From Mesostigma viride (lineage: Eukaryota > Streptophyta > Mesostigmatophyceae > Mesostigmatales > Mesostigmataceae), in assembly GCA_009746045.1 (NCBI GenBank), contig RPFO01000076.1, forward strand, positions 542,614 to 606,613: a stretch of 64,000 nt of DNA. The letters run 5' to 3'. Position 1 is the first letter of the stretch. Each line of letters begins with the position of its first letter. The translations under genes and the position numbers were made by a program. Positions 53,215 to 63,868 of this stretch are shown piece by piece. Below the pieces are notes generated by a model that worked only from the letters and a program-made list of their open reading frames with translations, had not been told where the DNA came from and did not search any database.

Positions 53215-53523
53215 AGCGCTGTGTTTTCTCACTTTCTCACGTCCTGTTTTTCTCACTTTTCTCACGTCCTGATTTTCTCACTTTTCTCACGTTTCACACC
53301 TCCCGTTTTTCTCACTTATCTCACGTCCTGTTTTTTGAGATTTTTCTCACGTTTTTCCCCTTTTTTCACCTTTTTGGGGCAATCTCACCCGGGTGAGATT
53401 GCCCTTTTCTCACCCATTTCTCACCCTATTTTCTCACTTTTCTCACCCATTCTCACCCATTTCTCACCCTTTTTCTCACCCATCTCACCCTTTTTCTCAC
53501 CTTTTCTCACCCATTCTCAAAGC
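53215..53523. repeat. CACTA element right subterminal array
   Basis: TTTTCTCACTTTTCTCACC-type motifs, the reverse complement of the left array at 24603-24930. Confidence 0.8.
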
Positions 53524-53570
53524 CGAGTTCCTAGTGTAGTATGCACGCACGCACGCAGTCATGCCCTCCC

Positions 53571-53706
53571 TTCCTCCCTCCCTCCCTCCCTCCCTCCCTC
53601 CCTCCCTCCCTCCCTCCCTCCCTCCCTCCCTCCCTCCCTCCCTCCCTCCCTCCCTCCCTCCCTCCCTCCCTCCCTCCCTCCCTCCCTCCCTCCCTCCCTC
53701 CCTCCC
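53571..53706. repeat. (CCCT)n simple repeat
   Basis: About 135 bp of near-perfect CCCT tetranucleotide. Confidence 0.97.
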
Positions 53707-54868
53707 CACCACACCATCCAAGGCTGCCTGCCTCCTGTGTGTCTTCCAGGTCCAGACCAGCCTGAACCTACCCCTGGTAGTGTCGTCAGCTTGCGAGCGT
53801 TCCCACGTGCCTACCTATGTGGCTGGCAACATGCGTAAACCCATTCATGCATGCGTGCATGCACGCATGCGACCATATTTGAACATATCTGTCCAGGCCT
53901 GCCAAAACATGACCATGCAAAGATACACGCAAACTAGCGTACCAGCGGCAAGCATGTGTGCAAATATAAACGGCTGTTCGCCTGCCCCTCTGCCTGCACT
54001 TCATCCTGCCTGTCAGTATGTCTGCCGACACAGGATGCAGGAGGGAGGCCGCCTTCCACAGGCTAATCCCACCAAGGAACAGAAATAAAAGCAAAGCAAC
54101 CAACAGCAAGAGGCAAAAGGTTACATAGATGAATGCCATATGCAAGACGTATGGACAACATGACACTCAAGGCGCCATAATACCCTGAGCATCCATAACA
54201 TTGACGCAGTCAGGTGCGGCAATTTATCAATGCAGGTGTTTGCGGCCGTCGAATCCACGGCAGCGGTGCCAGACGGAAGGACAGCACACATACTAGGTCC
54301 CGCAAAGAATTTCTTCAGCGGCCACCGACAGCACCGGAAAATAAAATTCCAGCAAGAAACGCAACAAACAATAACAAACCCTGACTAGACCTCCATTTTC
54401 AACCACCCTATCACCCTAAACCAGAACTGCGGCTCACCAGATGCTCCGGAGGTCAAGCAGTATCCAGTTTTCACTTACGCACGTTTCCGCAGTATTCTCA
54501 CGGCATTCCCACCGGCAGCTACCTCGGTCCGCCCCAAAAATGCTGTACGATGGAGCCCATGGATGTGTCCCGCATTCGACGCCTTTTTGAAGTGATCGCG
54601 TCACGTAGGCAGCTGTAGGCACACGATTCACACGATTCCGGATAGCCCAGTTTTTCATTCTTTGATCATCGCAATCGGTCGCTATATGCATGACTCCAAC
54701 CTCAGCGTGGAGCGCTGCAGACTGAGAAATGTAGCAATTATACACATAAGCACGAGATTTTTCACAGATTTCTTTCTGAAACGATTGTTTTCGCATGGCA
54801 AGAATGGGAAATGCCGTCTCCATAGCTCCACGAGCTGACGACCTCGCCAGCATACTAATGAAGTGAGT
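53707..54868. other. Interior of the 39-kb TA element, right side
   Basis: A good acceptor (GTGTGTCTTCCAG at about 53738-53750) precedes an open stretch (VQTSLNLPLVVSSACERSHVPTYVAGN) that could be an exon, but no family is recognised. Minus-strand ORFs at 54434-54853 show nothing recognisable. Confidence 0.25.
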
Positions 54869-55035
54869 TGCATGTACTAATTATTCGCGTCGTTAGTGCT
54901 TTCGGATCGGATTTGGTCGGGTACGAATTGTCACTAATCAGTATCCGACCAGATTTCTCGGGTAAACCGTACTAATGAACCGAAAATGGTCACTAATTGA
55001 GGTGCTGAAATCACTAAGGAAGTGAGCTGACCCTG
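54869..55035. repeat. TIR and subterminal repeats, right end of the 39-kb element
   Basis: The last 30 bp mirror 15774-15803. ACTAATGAA-type motifs precede them, as on the left side. TA follows at 55036-55037. Confidence 0.7.
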
Positions 55036-55093
55036 TAACAGGTGCAGGGGGCCCCGGGTTAGGATGGATGCCTTCCGCGGTCAGGTCGCGCAC

Positions 55094-55397
55094 CTAGCCT
55101 GCCAAGAAAGTCGCCATGGATCGGTCGCGAGAAACGCCATCGGCTGGTTGCAGGGCACTCAGCGTCCACACCCACAGGGAACGACTCCCAGTGGCGAGGG
55201 TCAGCGCGCACAAGTGGCGGCGCTGCTTGTTGAGCTTGTAGGATGATGACCGCCCCTTAGCCAAGCAGCCCAATGCCGCGGTGGAATCCACCAACCTCAC
55301 CACCCGCTGGCCTCGGTTTGCCATGCAGGCTGCGCGCACTCCTTCCCACGCCACTCACTGCAGCCCGCACCTCCTTCTCGTTGATGTGCATCCCCGG
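55094..55397 (-). pseudogene. RNase H domain of the DIRS-like element
   Basis: On the minus strand, INEKEVRAAV, then VVRLVDSTAALGCLAKGRSSS and a final ADGVSRD give the RNase H pattern of tyrosine-recombinase retroelements (a KGRSS box and an x-ADxxSR end). A one-base frame break near 55355 separates the first segment. The stop follows FLAG; downstream, in the same orientation, IHPNPGP appears just before the 39-kb insertion. The 5' side is interrupted by E3 at 55398. RNase H followed by a tyrosine recombinase (14823-15771) on one strand supports the DIRS assignment. Confidence 0.6.
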
Positions 55398-55455
55398 TGT
55401 TACGTCCTAAACTTCTACCACCACCTCTACCTCTACCCGGCCTAACTCTACCTAA

Positions 55456-55659
55456 GTTAGGTGAAATAGTGCCGGAACCTTTTTGCCGTTGGGGCAAATC
55501 GGTCCGGAACACTATTTTGCCCGGATTCACCACTTCCGAGCACCCAAGTTAATTCGGCCGAATTAACTTGGGTGCTCGGAAGTGGTGAATCCGGGCAAAA
55601 TAGTGTTCCGGACCGATTTGCCCCAACGGCAAAAAGGTTCCGGCACTATTTCACCTAAC
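55456..55659. repeat. 204-bp palindrome Q1
   Basis: Almost perfect self-complementarity around AATTCGG|CCGAATT (centre 55557/55558). Repeated at 58049-58252. Confidence 0.92.
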
Positions 55660-56145
55660 TAAAACCTGGCCCCGTGGAGGGGGAGTCGAATAGACCTGGA
55701 GACAACCGCCTAGGCTAGTGCACGCAATCGGGGTTCTTTGAACGGAGTTTCTTCTATACGTGAATGCGGGAACAAGAGGCCGCTGGATGAGCGGCTTATA
55801 GGTCGCAGTGTTTACTCGTAGCTGTTTGGCTAGAGCTTTTGTGATTAGTAGATGCAATATAGTGCATGGTTGAAAAATGAATTAAATAAAATGAGCGTTC
55901 CGCGCTTGGGTTGATTATACCCGGGCGGAACGGGGCGTGAGGTGCAGTGCCCTGAAAAGAACAACCTACGCATTATTTAATACTAGCCGTGCAGATTCGG
56001 GATATTCTACCCCCGGTCTGTACGGTTAGCGTCTTACTAGCATCCACTAAACATGAGGGTTTAATGACGTCAGTTAGCTAGGGATAAGGGAGGTTTTGCG
56101 ACTAAAAGCCGCTCTGGCTGGTTTTGTCGGCCTCTTTCTTTGCTC

Positions 56146-56981
56146 GTTGTCGTTGCGGCGGCAGCCGCAGCTATGGGTGCTGCGGAGCAAAATCCCAAAA
56201 GCACTGGTTGCACTGGCCACTTGGCCAGTGGTGAGACTTCCAGTTGTTAACCGGCCAGGCGTAGTTCCTCGCCCGGTTAACTAAAAGAAAAGAAAAAGAT
56301 TACCTCCGGTCCGCACCTTTTCCCCAGCTTGGGGTCTTTGGTGGGCCGGATGCCGTGACAGGTGCTCAACTGTCGCTTGGTCGGCCCAGTGCGCGAGCTG
56401 GTGCTCCGTACCTGGGGATGCTTGCACCCCGGGTTGGAGCCGGATGGCTGGCACTGGCGACCCGTGTCTCGGTCCGCGGCCTGCGGCTTTTTCTTCGGAA
56501 ATTGCTGCTGGCCAGCAAACTTTGCAATTGCCTTCCGCCGAGGGGGGGTGGTTGGGGCTGGGGACGGCGATGGGAAAAGCGTCTAAGCAAGAAATTTTTT
56601 CCCCACGCATAGAAACCTCGGGGGGGAATGCGGTCTTGGCTGAACGGACTCTCGTTCAGCCAGGTGCCTGGGGCTGTGGCCTCGGGCATCCGGGCTGGCG
56701 GGGCCTGGGCTAGGTCCACGTTTTTTCTCGAAGCACCCCGGGTCTATGGGGAGACGGCCATAGCGGTACCGACTCGGGGCCCCGAGAGGGGTCATGATAG
56801 GCTGGCCGTGCGCAATCGCAGTGCAAATGCGCTGGGCCTTTTTGGGCCTGGCCATGCATCCACAGCCGCCGGGCACACGCCTCCCGATGTGGGGGGGCTC
56901 CCGTTTTGCGGCAGGGCGGTCACTTGTGACAACGAGCAAGGTGGAGTGCGGCTTCAAGGGAAAGCCAGGGCGGGGGTGATT
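56146..56981. other. Unique interior of the palindrome-ended insertion
   Basis: A GC-rich stretch with overlapping ORFs on both strands and no recognisable domain. Confidence 0.35.
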
Positions 56982-57686
56982 GGGCAACGTACTTCATGAA
57001 GGGCCTTGAACGGCGTGCCTCCGGGCATGTCAATTAGTGTCACATGTATGCTTCCACTTATTGTTTTAATGAAGATGCTGGTTTTTGTGGGAGCTACGTG
57101 GGACATGAATCGGGGTTCTTTGAACGGAGTTTCTTCTATACGTGAATGCGGGAACAAGAGGCCGCTGGATGAGCGGCTTATAGGTCGCAGTGTTTACTCG
57201 TAGCTGTTTGGCTAGAGCTTTTGTGATTAGTAGATGCAATATAGTGCATGGTTGAAAAATGAATTAAATAAAATGAGCGTTCCGCGCTTGGGTTGATTAT
57301 ACCCGGGCGGAACGGGGCGTGAGGTGCAGTGCCCTGAAAAGAACAACCTACGCATTATTTAATACTAGCCGTGCAGATTCGGGATATTCTACCCCCGGTC
57401 TGTACGGTTAGCGTCTTACTAGCATCCACTAAACATGAGGGTTTAATGACGTCAGTTAGCTAGGGATAAGGGAGGTTTTGCGACTAAAAGCCGCTCTGGC
57501 TGGTTTTGTCGGCCTCTTTCTTTGCTCCCCACCCACCCACCCTTGTCTTGGTTGCCTCTAGGGCAACGTACTTCATGAAGGGCCTTGAACGGCGTGCCTC
57601 CGGGCATGTCAATTAGTGTCACATGTATGCTTCCACTTATTGTTTTAATGAAGATGCTGGTTTTTGTGGGAGCTACGTGGGACATG

Positions 57687-57982
57687 AAATGATATTGCGC
57701 CGGAACTGTCTCTGGCAGGTTTCGAACCCCTGACCTCCAAGGTGCACAGGTCTTAGTTAGGTGAAATAGTGCCGGAACCTTTTTGCCGTTGGGGCAAATC
57801 GGTCCGGAACACTATTTTGCCCGGATTCACCACTTCCGAGCACCTAAGTTAATTCGGCCGAATTAACTTGGGTGCCCCAACGGCAAAAAGGTTCCGGCAC
57901 TATTTCACCTAACTAAGACCTGTGCACCTTGGAGGTCAGGGTTTCGAAACCTGCCAGAGACAGTTCCGGCGCAATATCATTT
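57687..57982. repeat. Palindrome Q2 with tRNA-like arms
   Basis: The core (57756-57913) is the Q1 palindrome with one arm shortened by about 46 bp. On both sides lie inverted copies of a segment containing GACCTGTGCACCTTGGAGGTC and a box B-like GGTTTCGAAACC, ending in AATATCATTT. Confidence 0.85.
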
Positions 57983-58048
57983 GCGTGCACTAGCCTAGGC
58001 GGTTGTCTCCAGGTCTATTCGACTCCCCCTCCACAGGGCCAGGTTTTA

Positions 58049-58252
58049 GTTAGGTGAAATAGTGCCGGAACCTTTTTGCCGTTGGGGCAAATCGGTCCGG
58101 AAGACTATTTTGCCCGGATTCACCACTTCCGAGCACCCAAGTTAATTCGGCCGAATTAACTTAGGTGCTCGGAAGTGGTGAATCCGGGCAAAATAGTGTT
58201 CCGGACCGATTTGCCCCAACGGCAAAAAGGTTCCGGCACTATTTCACCTAAC
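58049..58252. repeat. 204-bp palindrome Q3
   Basis: Copy of Q1. Its left flank (57977-58048) is the reverse complement of the right flank of Q1 (55660-55728). Confidence 0.92.
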
Positions 58253-58757
58253 TACCTAAACTAGTCAGGCCACCTCTACTTAATCCCCTAGCAAAGGACG
58301 AACGAGACGATCCAGATCTCAATGCATTTACGTATGTATTACTATAATACACCATAAGCCATTTACACAAACCCGTTTACTCCAGGAATAGAGGAAGGAA
58401 ACACAACTACACTGCCGTGACCCACTTGAGCCTATATGTGTTAATTCATTTAACACACGCCGAGTGCCAACACGAGGGGTAGAACGTGCATAAATGATCA
58501 CCAACGGTCCAGCATGCTCGGGCCGACCTGGCCCTCGCCTACAAATGTACAGATGCACGCTGGTCCACTACATTCTGCCCGAAGGATAAGGACCACTAGT
58601 AAAGTACGTGGCGCGACGCCCAAAGCATCCAATGCACCACAGTACTGTTACGAGGACAACAGTGTCCCAGTACAAACTACACGTAAACCTAGGAACGACC
58701 GAGGCAAAGGACCTAATTTACGTCCGTAACTACAACGAATTGTTACGCGACGTAACA

Positions 58758-59125
58758 CCTCCCCCCCCACAAAGGTAGGGAGCCCTCTCCCTACGCACAG
58801 GGAGGAAACCAAGGGGTAGGAATAACCTAATGCACCCAGCACACACCAACACAATCGACAGGCCATCCAAGATACAAAGCACCAGCAAGTTAACTCGGTT
58901 CCACCCCGAGTGGTGTAGGGTTAACCAGCACCAAGCCTGGTGGGAGGATCCCCTAACGGCCTGGCACCGCAGAGGCCTTGCCGGGAGGGACGGCACTAAG
59001 CAGGACACACAGCGTAAACAAGTCAGCACCAAGGACCAAGAACGACCAATCAACTGGCCAGAATATGAGGGCGACTCTATATACCGGAGGGACAACACCC
59101 TCAGGTCAGGCCTAAGGCCCTCTAT
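58758..59125 (-). other. E3 polypurine tract and 3' untranslated tail
   Basis: Reverse complement of the family tail. G8AGG (58758-58768 on the minus strand) abuts the LTR. Confidence 0.7.
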
Positions 59126-61470
59126 CTAGTTGCCATCAGTCTGGTAAGTGCCACGCGAGGCCAGCAGAACATCCAGATACGCATGGTAGTGGGCCACGTC
59201 GTCGGCATTATCATGCCTATCTACAGTGAGGAAAACATCGGCCCGCACGCCATCAGGAAAAAGGCCCAGAAAGGCCCAGTAATACCTATGCTGCGTAAGG
59301 ACCACCTGGCCACGGGCCCAGTCCAGGAATCCACAGGCAAAGAGGCGTAGGAAAGGCTCTACGGCGAGCAAACAGAGAGCCCGCAGGAGTAGGCGATAGT
59401 ACCGGATCCGATGACGCAAGCCCGTCGGGAAGAACAGATCTAGCAGAGGCTCCACATTAGCCGGCCACAACCGGATGTGCCGAACCTCACGTGAGCGCCA
59501 CCGACGAGCGCACTGTCGCGACCCGAACGTCTCTAGATAGTCGCTAGCCCGAGGGGGAGGATGACCACGGGAGTCCAGGCCCTGGCCCGGGAGGGGCGCT
59601 GGACGGCAGGCATCCCACTCCAGGTGGGGCTGCAGGAGAACCGCGCCATACGTAGCACCAGGCACCGCAGGATACTCGACCGTAATAAGGGCATCTGAGG
59701 CCATAATGCCCAGAGGCGGAGGGTAAGCCCACTGGTAACCACCGTAGGTGTCCAAGTCGTTGTGACGCCTCGCCCAACGATACAGGACTCGCCGAACCAG
59801 GATCTCACCCTGGAACACAGGATCTGCTAAAACAACCATGTTGCACGGAGGCCGATCAGTATCAATGGGTAGGCTACGGTCACGCGGCGCCCGACACACC
59901 TGAGAGAACCCATAGGACATGGTCGAAATAGCCAGCTCGGCAGCGACGCGTGGCAGGTCACACTGTCGGCAGGCGATCGCAGACATACCGTACCCAGGAA
60001 CTGGCGTATCTCGCGACTCCGGCGTAGCATGCACCACGGAGGGGGCCCGATCCCGGTCGCCCTGGGACAACTCCCTTAAGGAGTCGGAAGCGCGGAGGGC
60101 GCGATGATCAATGCCGCTGGCCCTAACAACCGCAGCCAAAGAGCGCGGAGCTGAAGGGGCCGGAACCGAAACAGGGGTAGGATCCTGCACAGGCGCAGAA
60201 GGCGCCGGCGCCACAGGAGGCCGCGACGGACCCGCTGCCGAAGGAGACCGCGACGGACCCGCCACCGCAGCTGGCGCCCCGGACTCAGGTGGAGGCGCAC
60301 CCTCAGGCCACATGTTGAAAATGGGGCCCGTGGGGACTGTCAGGCACCTTGCCATAAAACTGGCTACCATCCAGGCTCCAGTCTGGCACTGGAACCCGCT
60401 GCGGGGGACCACCCTCCCAGAGCCTGGGAAGCCCACTCGTATCGCCAAAGAAGCCCCGCGATGGTTGCGACGGAGCTTGTTGAGGCTCGGACGCAGCGAC
60501 GGCGGGCGCGACCGCAGGGGCAGAAGACTCGCGCGAAGGCGCAGGTACGGCGGTCACAGGCGCGGAGGCAGCAGGAGGCGTAGGAGCCGCAACGGCCGAC
60601 GAAACCACAGCGACCGCAGGCATGCACTGGGGCGCAGGCGAAGCCGTAGTCGCCGAGGCAACAGGAGGGGTAGGTGGCACAGCAGCAACAGACGCCACAC
60701 CTGGCGCGACTGAAGCAGGCGACTGGGACGCCATGAAGGCCCCGAATGCCGAGGCTAGGGACTGGATCTGGGCCTGCATTGCAGACACAGTAGCCGCAAG
60801 GTGGTCAGGCTCGCGATCCACGCCCCGGGAGGGGTAGGCGTCGGCTCCACCCGGACACGCGCTGGGTCGACCGTGGTGAAGACGGAAACAGGAGAAGGCG
60901 CCGACACGGAGGAGGAGGACGCTGCAACTGAGGCCGAATACTCCGGCGTGTACTGCGACTCTACCGGTGCATCCACAGGGGAAGGATCGTCATGTGCTAA
61001 CATCCCCGCCGACTGATCCGCAATCTCCATAAATTCAACCGCCCGCAGGAGGTCGCAGGGGTGTGCATCTGTCTCGGCTTCGCCCTCGGCCGGAAGCCAA
61101 GGGAAAACCTTCCGGAGGCAGGTGCGGCCCACAGGGGTAGACAGGTATGAGAAAATCCTAGGGCACTGAATTGAATGGCGTCTATTTGCCTCAAAGCAGG
61201 GCAGCGGGACCCACACTCCAAAAGACAGTGCCCAGCGTCGTCAAAACCATGCACAACCAACTGCTGCGGTTCATTGGGGTCTGGCCCGAACCAGGAGACC
61301 CCAAAGAGGGCGGCCCGGACCAAGGCCGCATGATTAGCCTGAAGGGCAGGATGAAATGGGCCACCCGGGTAGCTGGATCGGGAAACCCACCGGCCCGGAA
61401 GGGCCTCATAGTAGAACTCTGGATCAGGGGTAGGCGGCAAGGTCTCCGTCGGAGGGGTAGGTTCCGCCAT
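59126..61470 (-). pseudogene. E3 ORF5, frameshifted
   Basis: It starts at ATG (61470-61468; EPTPPTETLPP) and ends at TAG 59128-59126. The C-terminal 440 codons (59126-60448) form one open frame with the same conserved block as E1 (CRQCDLPRV, YGFSQVCRAPRDR, LRLFACGFLDWARG). The N-terminal block (YYEALPGRWVSRSSY, HGFDDAGHCLLECGSRCPAL) and the linker are spread over other frames, with breaks near 60310-60440, 60760-60820 and 61000-61200. The preserved blocks and variable linker confirm which parts of ORF5 are constrained. Confidence 0.8.
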
Positions 61471-61524
61471 GATGGCTGCGGAGGGGAGGGGACAACCAAC
61501 CACCCATCGACAGCAGGCATACAT

Positions 61525-62301
61525 CAAGTTTCGTTTAAGTGGCCAGCCGGAGCGGCTGCTTAGGTTTTAGCGGACAAGTGTTCGAAGCGCGTCATTGGTG
61601 AATTACTTGGGAACTTGGGTTTCCCCGCGAAACTCCAACCGCACGTTCAGATTTCCAAATCTCAAGTAAAGTTCGGCGCAACTTTCTGAACGGGGGCAGT
61701 TGACGAGCAGCATTCCTCCGGACGAATGAATTGCGTTCCATACTTGCGCAAAATTTTGAAAGGTAGCTTGCGTGCAGCCCTACTAAAATTTGCGCGGACG
61801 TTCAGATTTCCAAATCTCGGGTAAATTTCGGCGGAACTTTCTGAACGGGGGTAGTTGGCGGGCAGCGTTCCTCCAGACGAATGAAATGCGTTCCATACTA
61901 GCGCAAAATTTTGAAAGGTAGCTTGCGTGCAGCCCTACTAAAATTTGCGCGAAGTGTGGGACTGAAAATTCGTAACGGAAACGTTTTGGTAGTTGCCGTC
62001 ACTTCCTTTTGTGCAAACGTGTGGGAGTGAAAATTCGTAACGGAAACTTTTTGGTAGTTGCCGTCACTTCATTTTGCGCGAGTGTTGGGCTGAAAATTCG
62101 TAACGGAAACTTTTTGGTAGTTGGCGTCACTTCCTTCGGTTCGACTGAAAATTCGCTGAAATTCGCTGAATTCGTACCGTAGCCTAATTTTTAGTACCTC
62201 GAAGTGACGGGGCACCTAAAAATTTGCCCACAAGTACACTTGGCAGCGCGCTCACTGGGAAAAATTGTACAGCCGCTCCGGCGGGCCACTTGAACGAATT
62301 G
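61525..62301. mobile_element. Small TIR (MITE-like) element in the E3 integrase-ORF5 spacer
   Basis: About 33-bp imperfect inverted ends (CAAGTTTCGTTTAAGTGG on the left; CAATTCGTTCAAGTGG as reverse complement on the right, both leading into GCCGGAGCGGCTG) bound 777 bp absent from E1. The interior has a ~154-bp tandem duplication (about 61643-61950) and three GAAAATTCGTAACGGAAAC repeats. No ORF is recognisable. I could not settle the target duplication. Confidence 0.7.
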
Positions 62302-62352
62302 TAATGATATAAGAGAGGGGCAGGTCTACAGCTAGAGCTGGTGCAGGGTTTT

Positions 62353-63868
62353 CTAGTCCTGCAACAGGCGGCTACAACCATCTAACTCACTCTCCGTGTA
62401 CCATACTTTATCTACCTCGCTACGAGCATACATCCACTTCACCTTATACTGGCGTTGAGTACTGCGGCCCCTTTTAATGTCCCTATGGGCCACGATACTC
62501 TCTACCTCGTCCTCTACCTCACCAGTATCAGGATCATGCTCTAAAGGGGCAGGGGCTAATTCTCTACCAGCGAACGTGCTTTGGTGATCAAGCTTAAGCT
62601 GGCTTCTATGAAAGGTGCGCGAATGGGTCTGCCAAGAGGTAGGGATATCTATCTCATACAAGAAATTACCTACTCTAGACAACACACGGAAGGGTCCTAA
62701 GAAGGCGGGCCTAAGTTTCACTTTAAGTTCAGCTTCGAACTTGTGAGCAAATCGGCCAGCACGGGGGCCTTCTACTAAGACTAAATCTCCTATTTCTATC
62801 TCAGGTGCTCTTCTATCTAATGAGGCACGCAACCTAGCAAGGTACTTGGCCTGCTGCGCCCTATGGTACCCTGCAATAGCGTTGTCGTGTGCATTCTTCA
62901 TCTTATCTAATAACGCCTGCACACCTTCTACGGTATCCCGGGACACATCATCCTTGTCCCTTAAAGGACTAGCTAAGAGAGAGGTAGGGGTAAGAGGTTG
63001 TCTACCAGTATCTAGGAAGAAAGGCGTGTAACCATGCGCAGCCTGAGGGCAATGGTTAAGGGAAAACTCTACCAGACATAGGTGATCCTCCCAATCACTC
63101 CCAGAACCATTCACATAGTGCCGCAGAGCTTCTTCCACTACCCTATTCAGACGTTCTACTAAATGAGAGGAGGAGGAGTGGTAGGCAGTACCGAAGGTGA
63201 CCTCGGTACCGATAGCAGCGAAGAACTGCTGCCAAAAATCAGAAGTAAATAACTTATCTTTGTCGGAAACGAACTGCCTACTCAAACCATGGTATCTATA
63301 AACATTATTGAGGTATAGGCGTGCACAATCGCGTGCGGTGAGCTCCAAGGGACAAGGCACGAGATGACACATACGCGTAAAGCGATCTACAAACACAAGG
63401 ATCTGAGCATTACCCTTATCATTCTTTCTAAAAGGTCCTACAAAATCCATCATAAGGGAATCCCACGGCATGATCAGTGGGGTCAGGAAGGGTCCTAGGC
63501 TCGGCTCTCTGTCCTACATTGTTAGGTTTCATCTCCTGACAAGATTGGCAGGTCCTAACATACTCATCTACATCCTTTAATAAGAGGGAAGGCCAGTAGT
63601 AAGAACGGGCTACTAGATCCCGTACCTGTTTACCACCCTGGTGAGCAGCTAAATCATGCAACTCAAAGAGCAAGGAGGAGCGACAGATAGGAGGGACATA
63701 CAGGCGCCATTGAGGGGGAGAATCTGTTATCTGCACATATAAAAACCCACCTACAAATTTACAGGGGTGTTTGCCTAACTGTTGGGGATGGGAGGCAATG
63801 GCAGCTAAAGCTTCCGGCTCAGTGGCAGTAAATCTACTAATAAGGCGTTCAAGATCAGAGGTAGGCAA
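62353..63868 (-). pseudogene. E3 integrase with chromodomain, one frame break
   Basis: The N-terminal part (63868-63428; HHCC finger ELHDLAAHQGGKQ ... CQSCQ) and the catalytic and chromodomain part (63471-62353; MMDFVGPF, VSDKDKLF, HLVERLNR, VESIVAHRDIKRGR, YKVKWMY) are in different frames because of an insertion of about 4 bases near 63475. The stop comes 10 codons earlier than in E1. Otherwise it is collinear with E1. Confidence 0.88.

Larger units (their letters stand above)
24591..53536. mobile_element. 29-kb element with CACTA termini, containing chromovirus E1
   Basis: The left end CACTAGGAACTC is exactly mirrored by GAGTTCCTAGTG at 53525-53536. TA flanks both ends (24589-24590, 53537-53538). 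Behind each terminus lies an array of GAGAAA/TTTCTC motifs in opposite orientation, the subterminal repeat pattern of CACTA (EnSpm) transposons. Removing E1 leaves about 4.2 kb, with no recognisable transposase, so it is a non-autonomous copy. CACTA elements usually duplicate 3 bp; here only TA is certain. Confidence 0.75.
55456..58252. mobile_element. Palindrome-ended (foldback-like) insertion in the E3 LTR
   Basis: The insert is bounded by TACCTAA (55449-55455, 58253-58259; CTACCTAA if one border base is shared). Both ends are 204-bp palindromes (55456-55659, 58049-58252) starting GTTAGGTGAAATAG, and together with ~68 bp of inner flank they form long terminal inverted repeats. A third, shortened palindrome lies at 57756-57913. 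The interior contains direct repeats of 420 bp (55726-56145, 57108-57527) and about 128 bp (56982-57109, 57561-57688). No transposase is visible. An 8-bp duplication would fit hAT-type integration, but this is uncertain. Confidence 0.78.
55398..58757 (-). repeat. E3 3' LTR, split by the palindrome-ended insertion
   Basis: The LTR pieces are 55398-55455 and 58253-58757, together about 556 bp and collinear with the E1 LTR. The minus strand still reads the ORF0 N-terminal peptide (VYYSNTYVNALRS ... SRGGLTSLG, then RGRGGGRSLGRN) in both pieces. Confidence 0.85.

Noticed and set aside
53571-53838. Pro/Ser/Leu repeat ORFs over the CCCT array
   Set aside because: Produced by the tetranucleotide repeat. 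Only the short stretch after the acceptor near 53750 could be coding, and it is unsupported.
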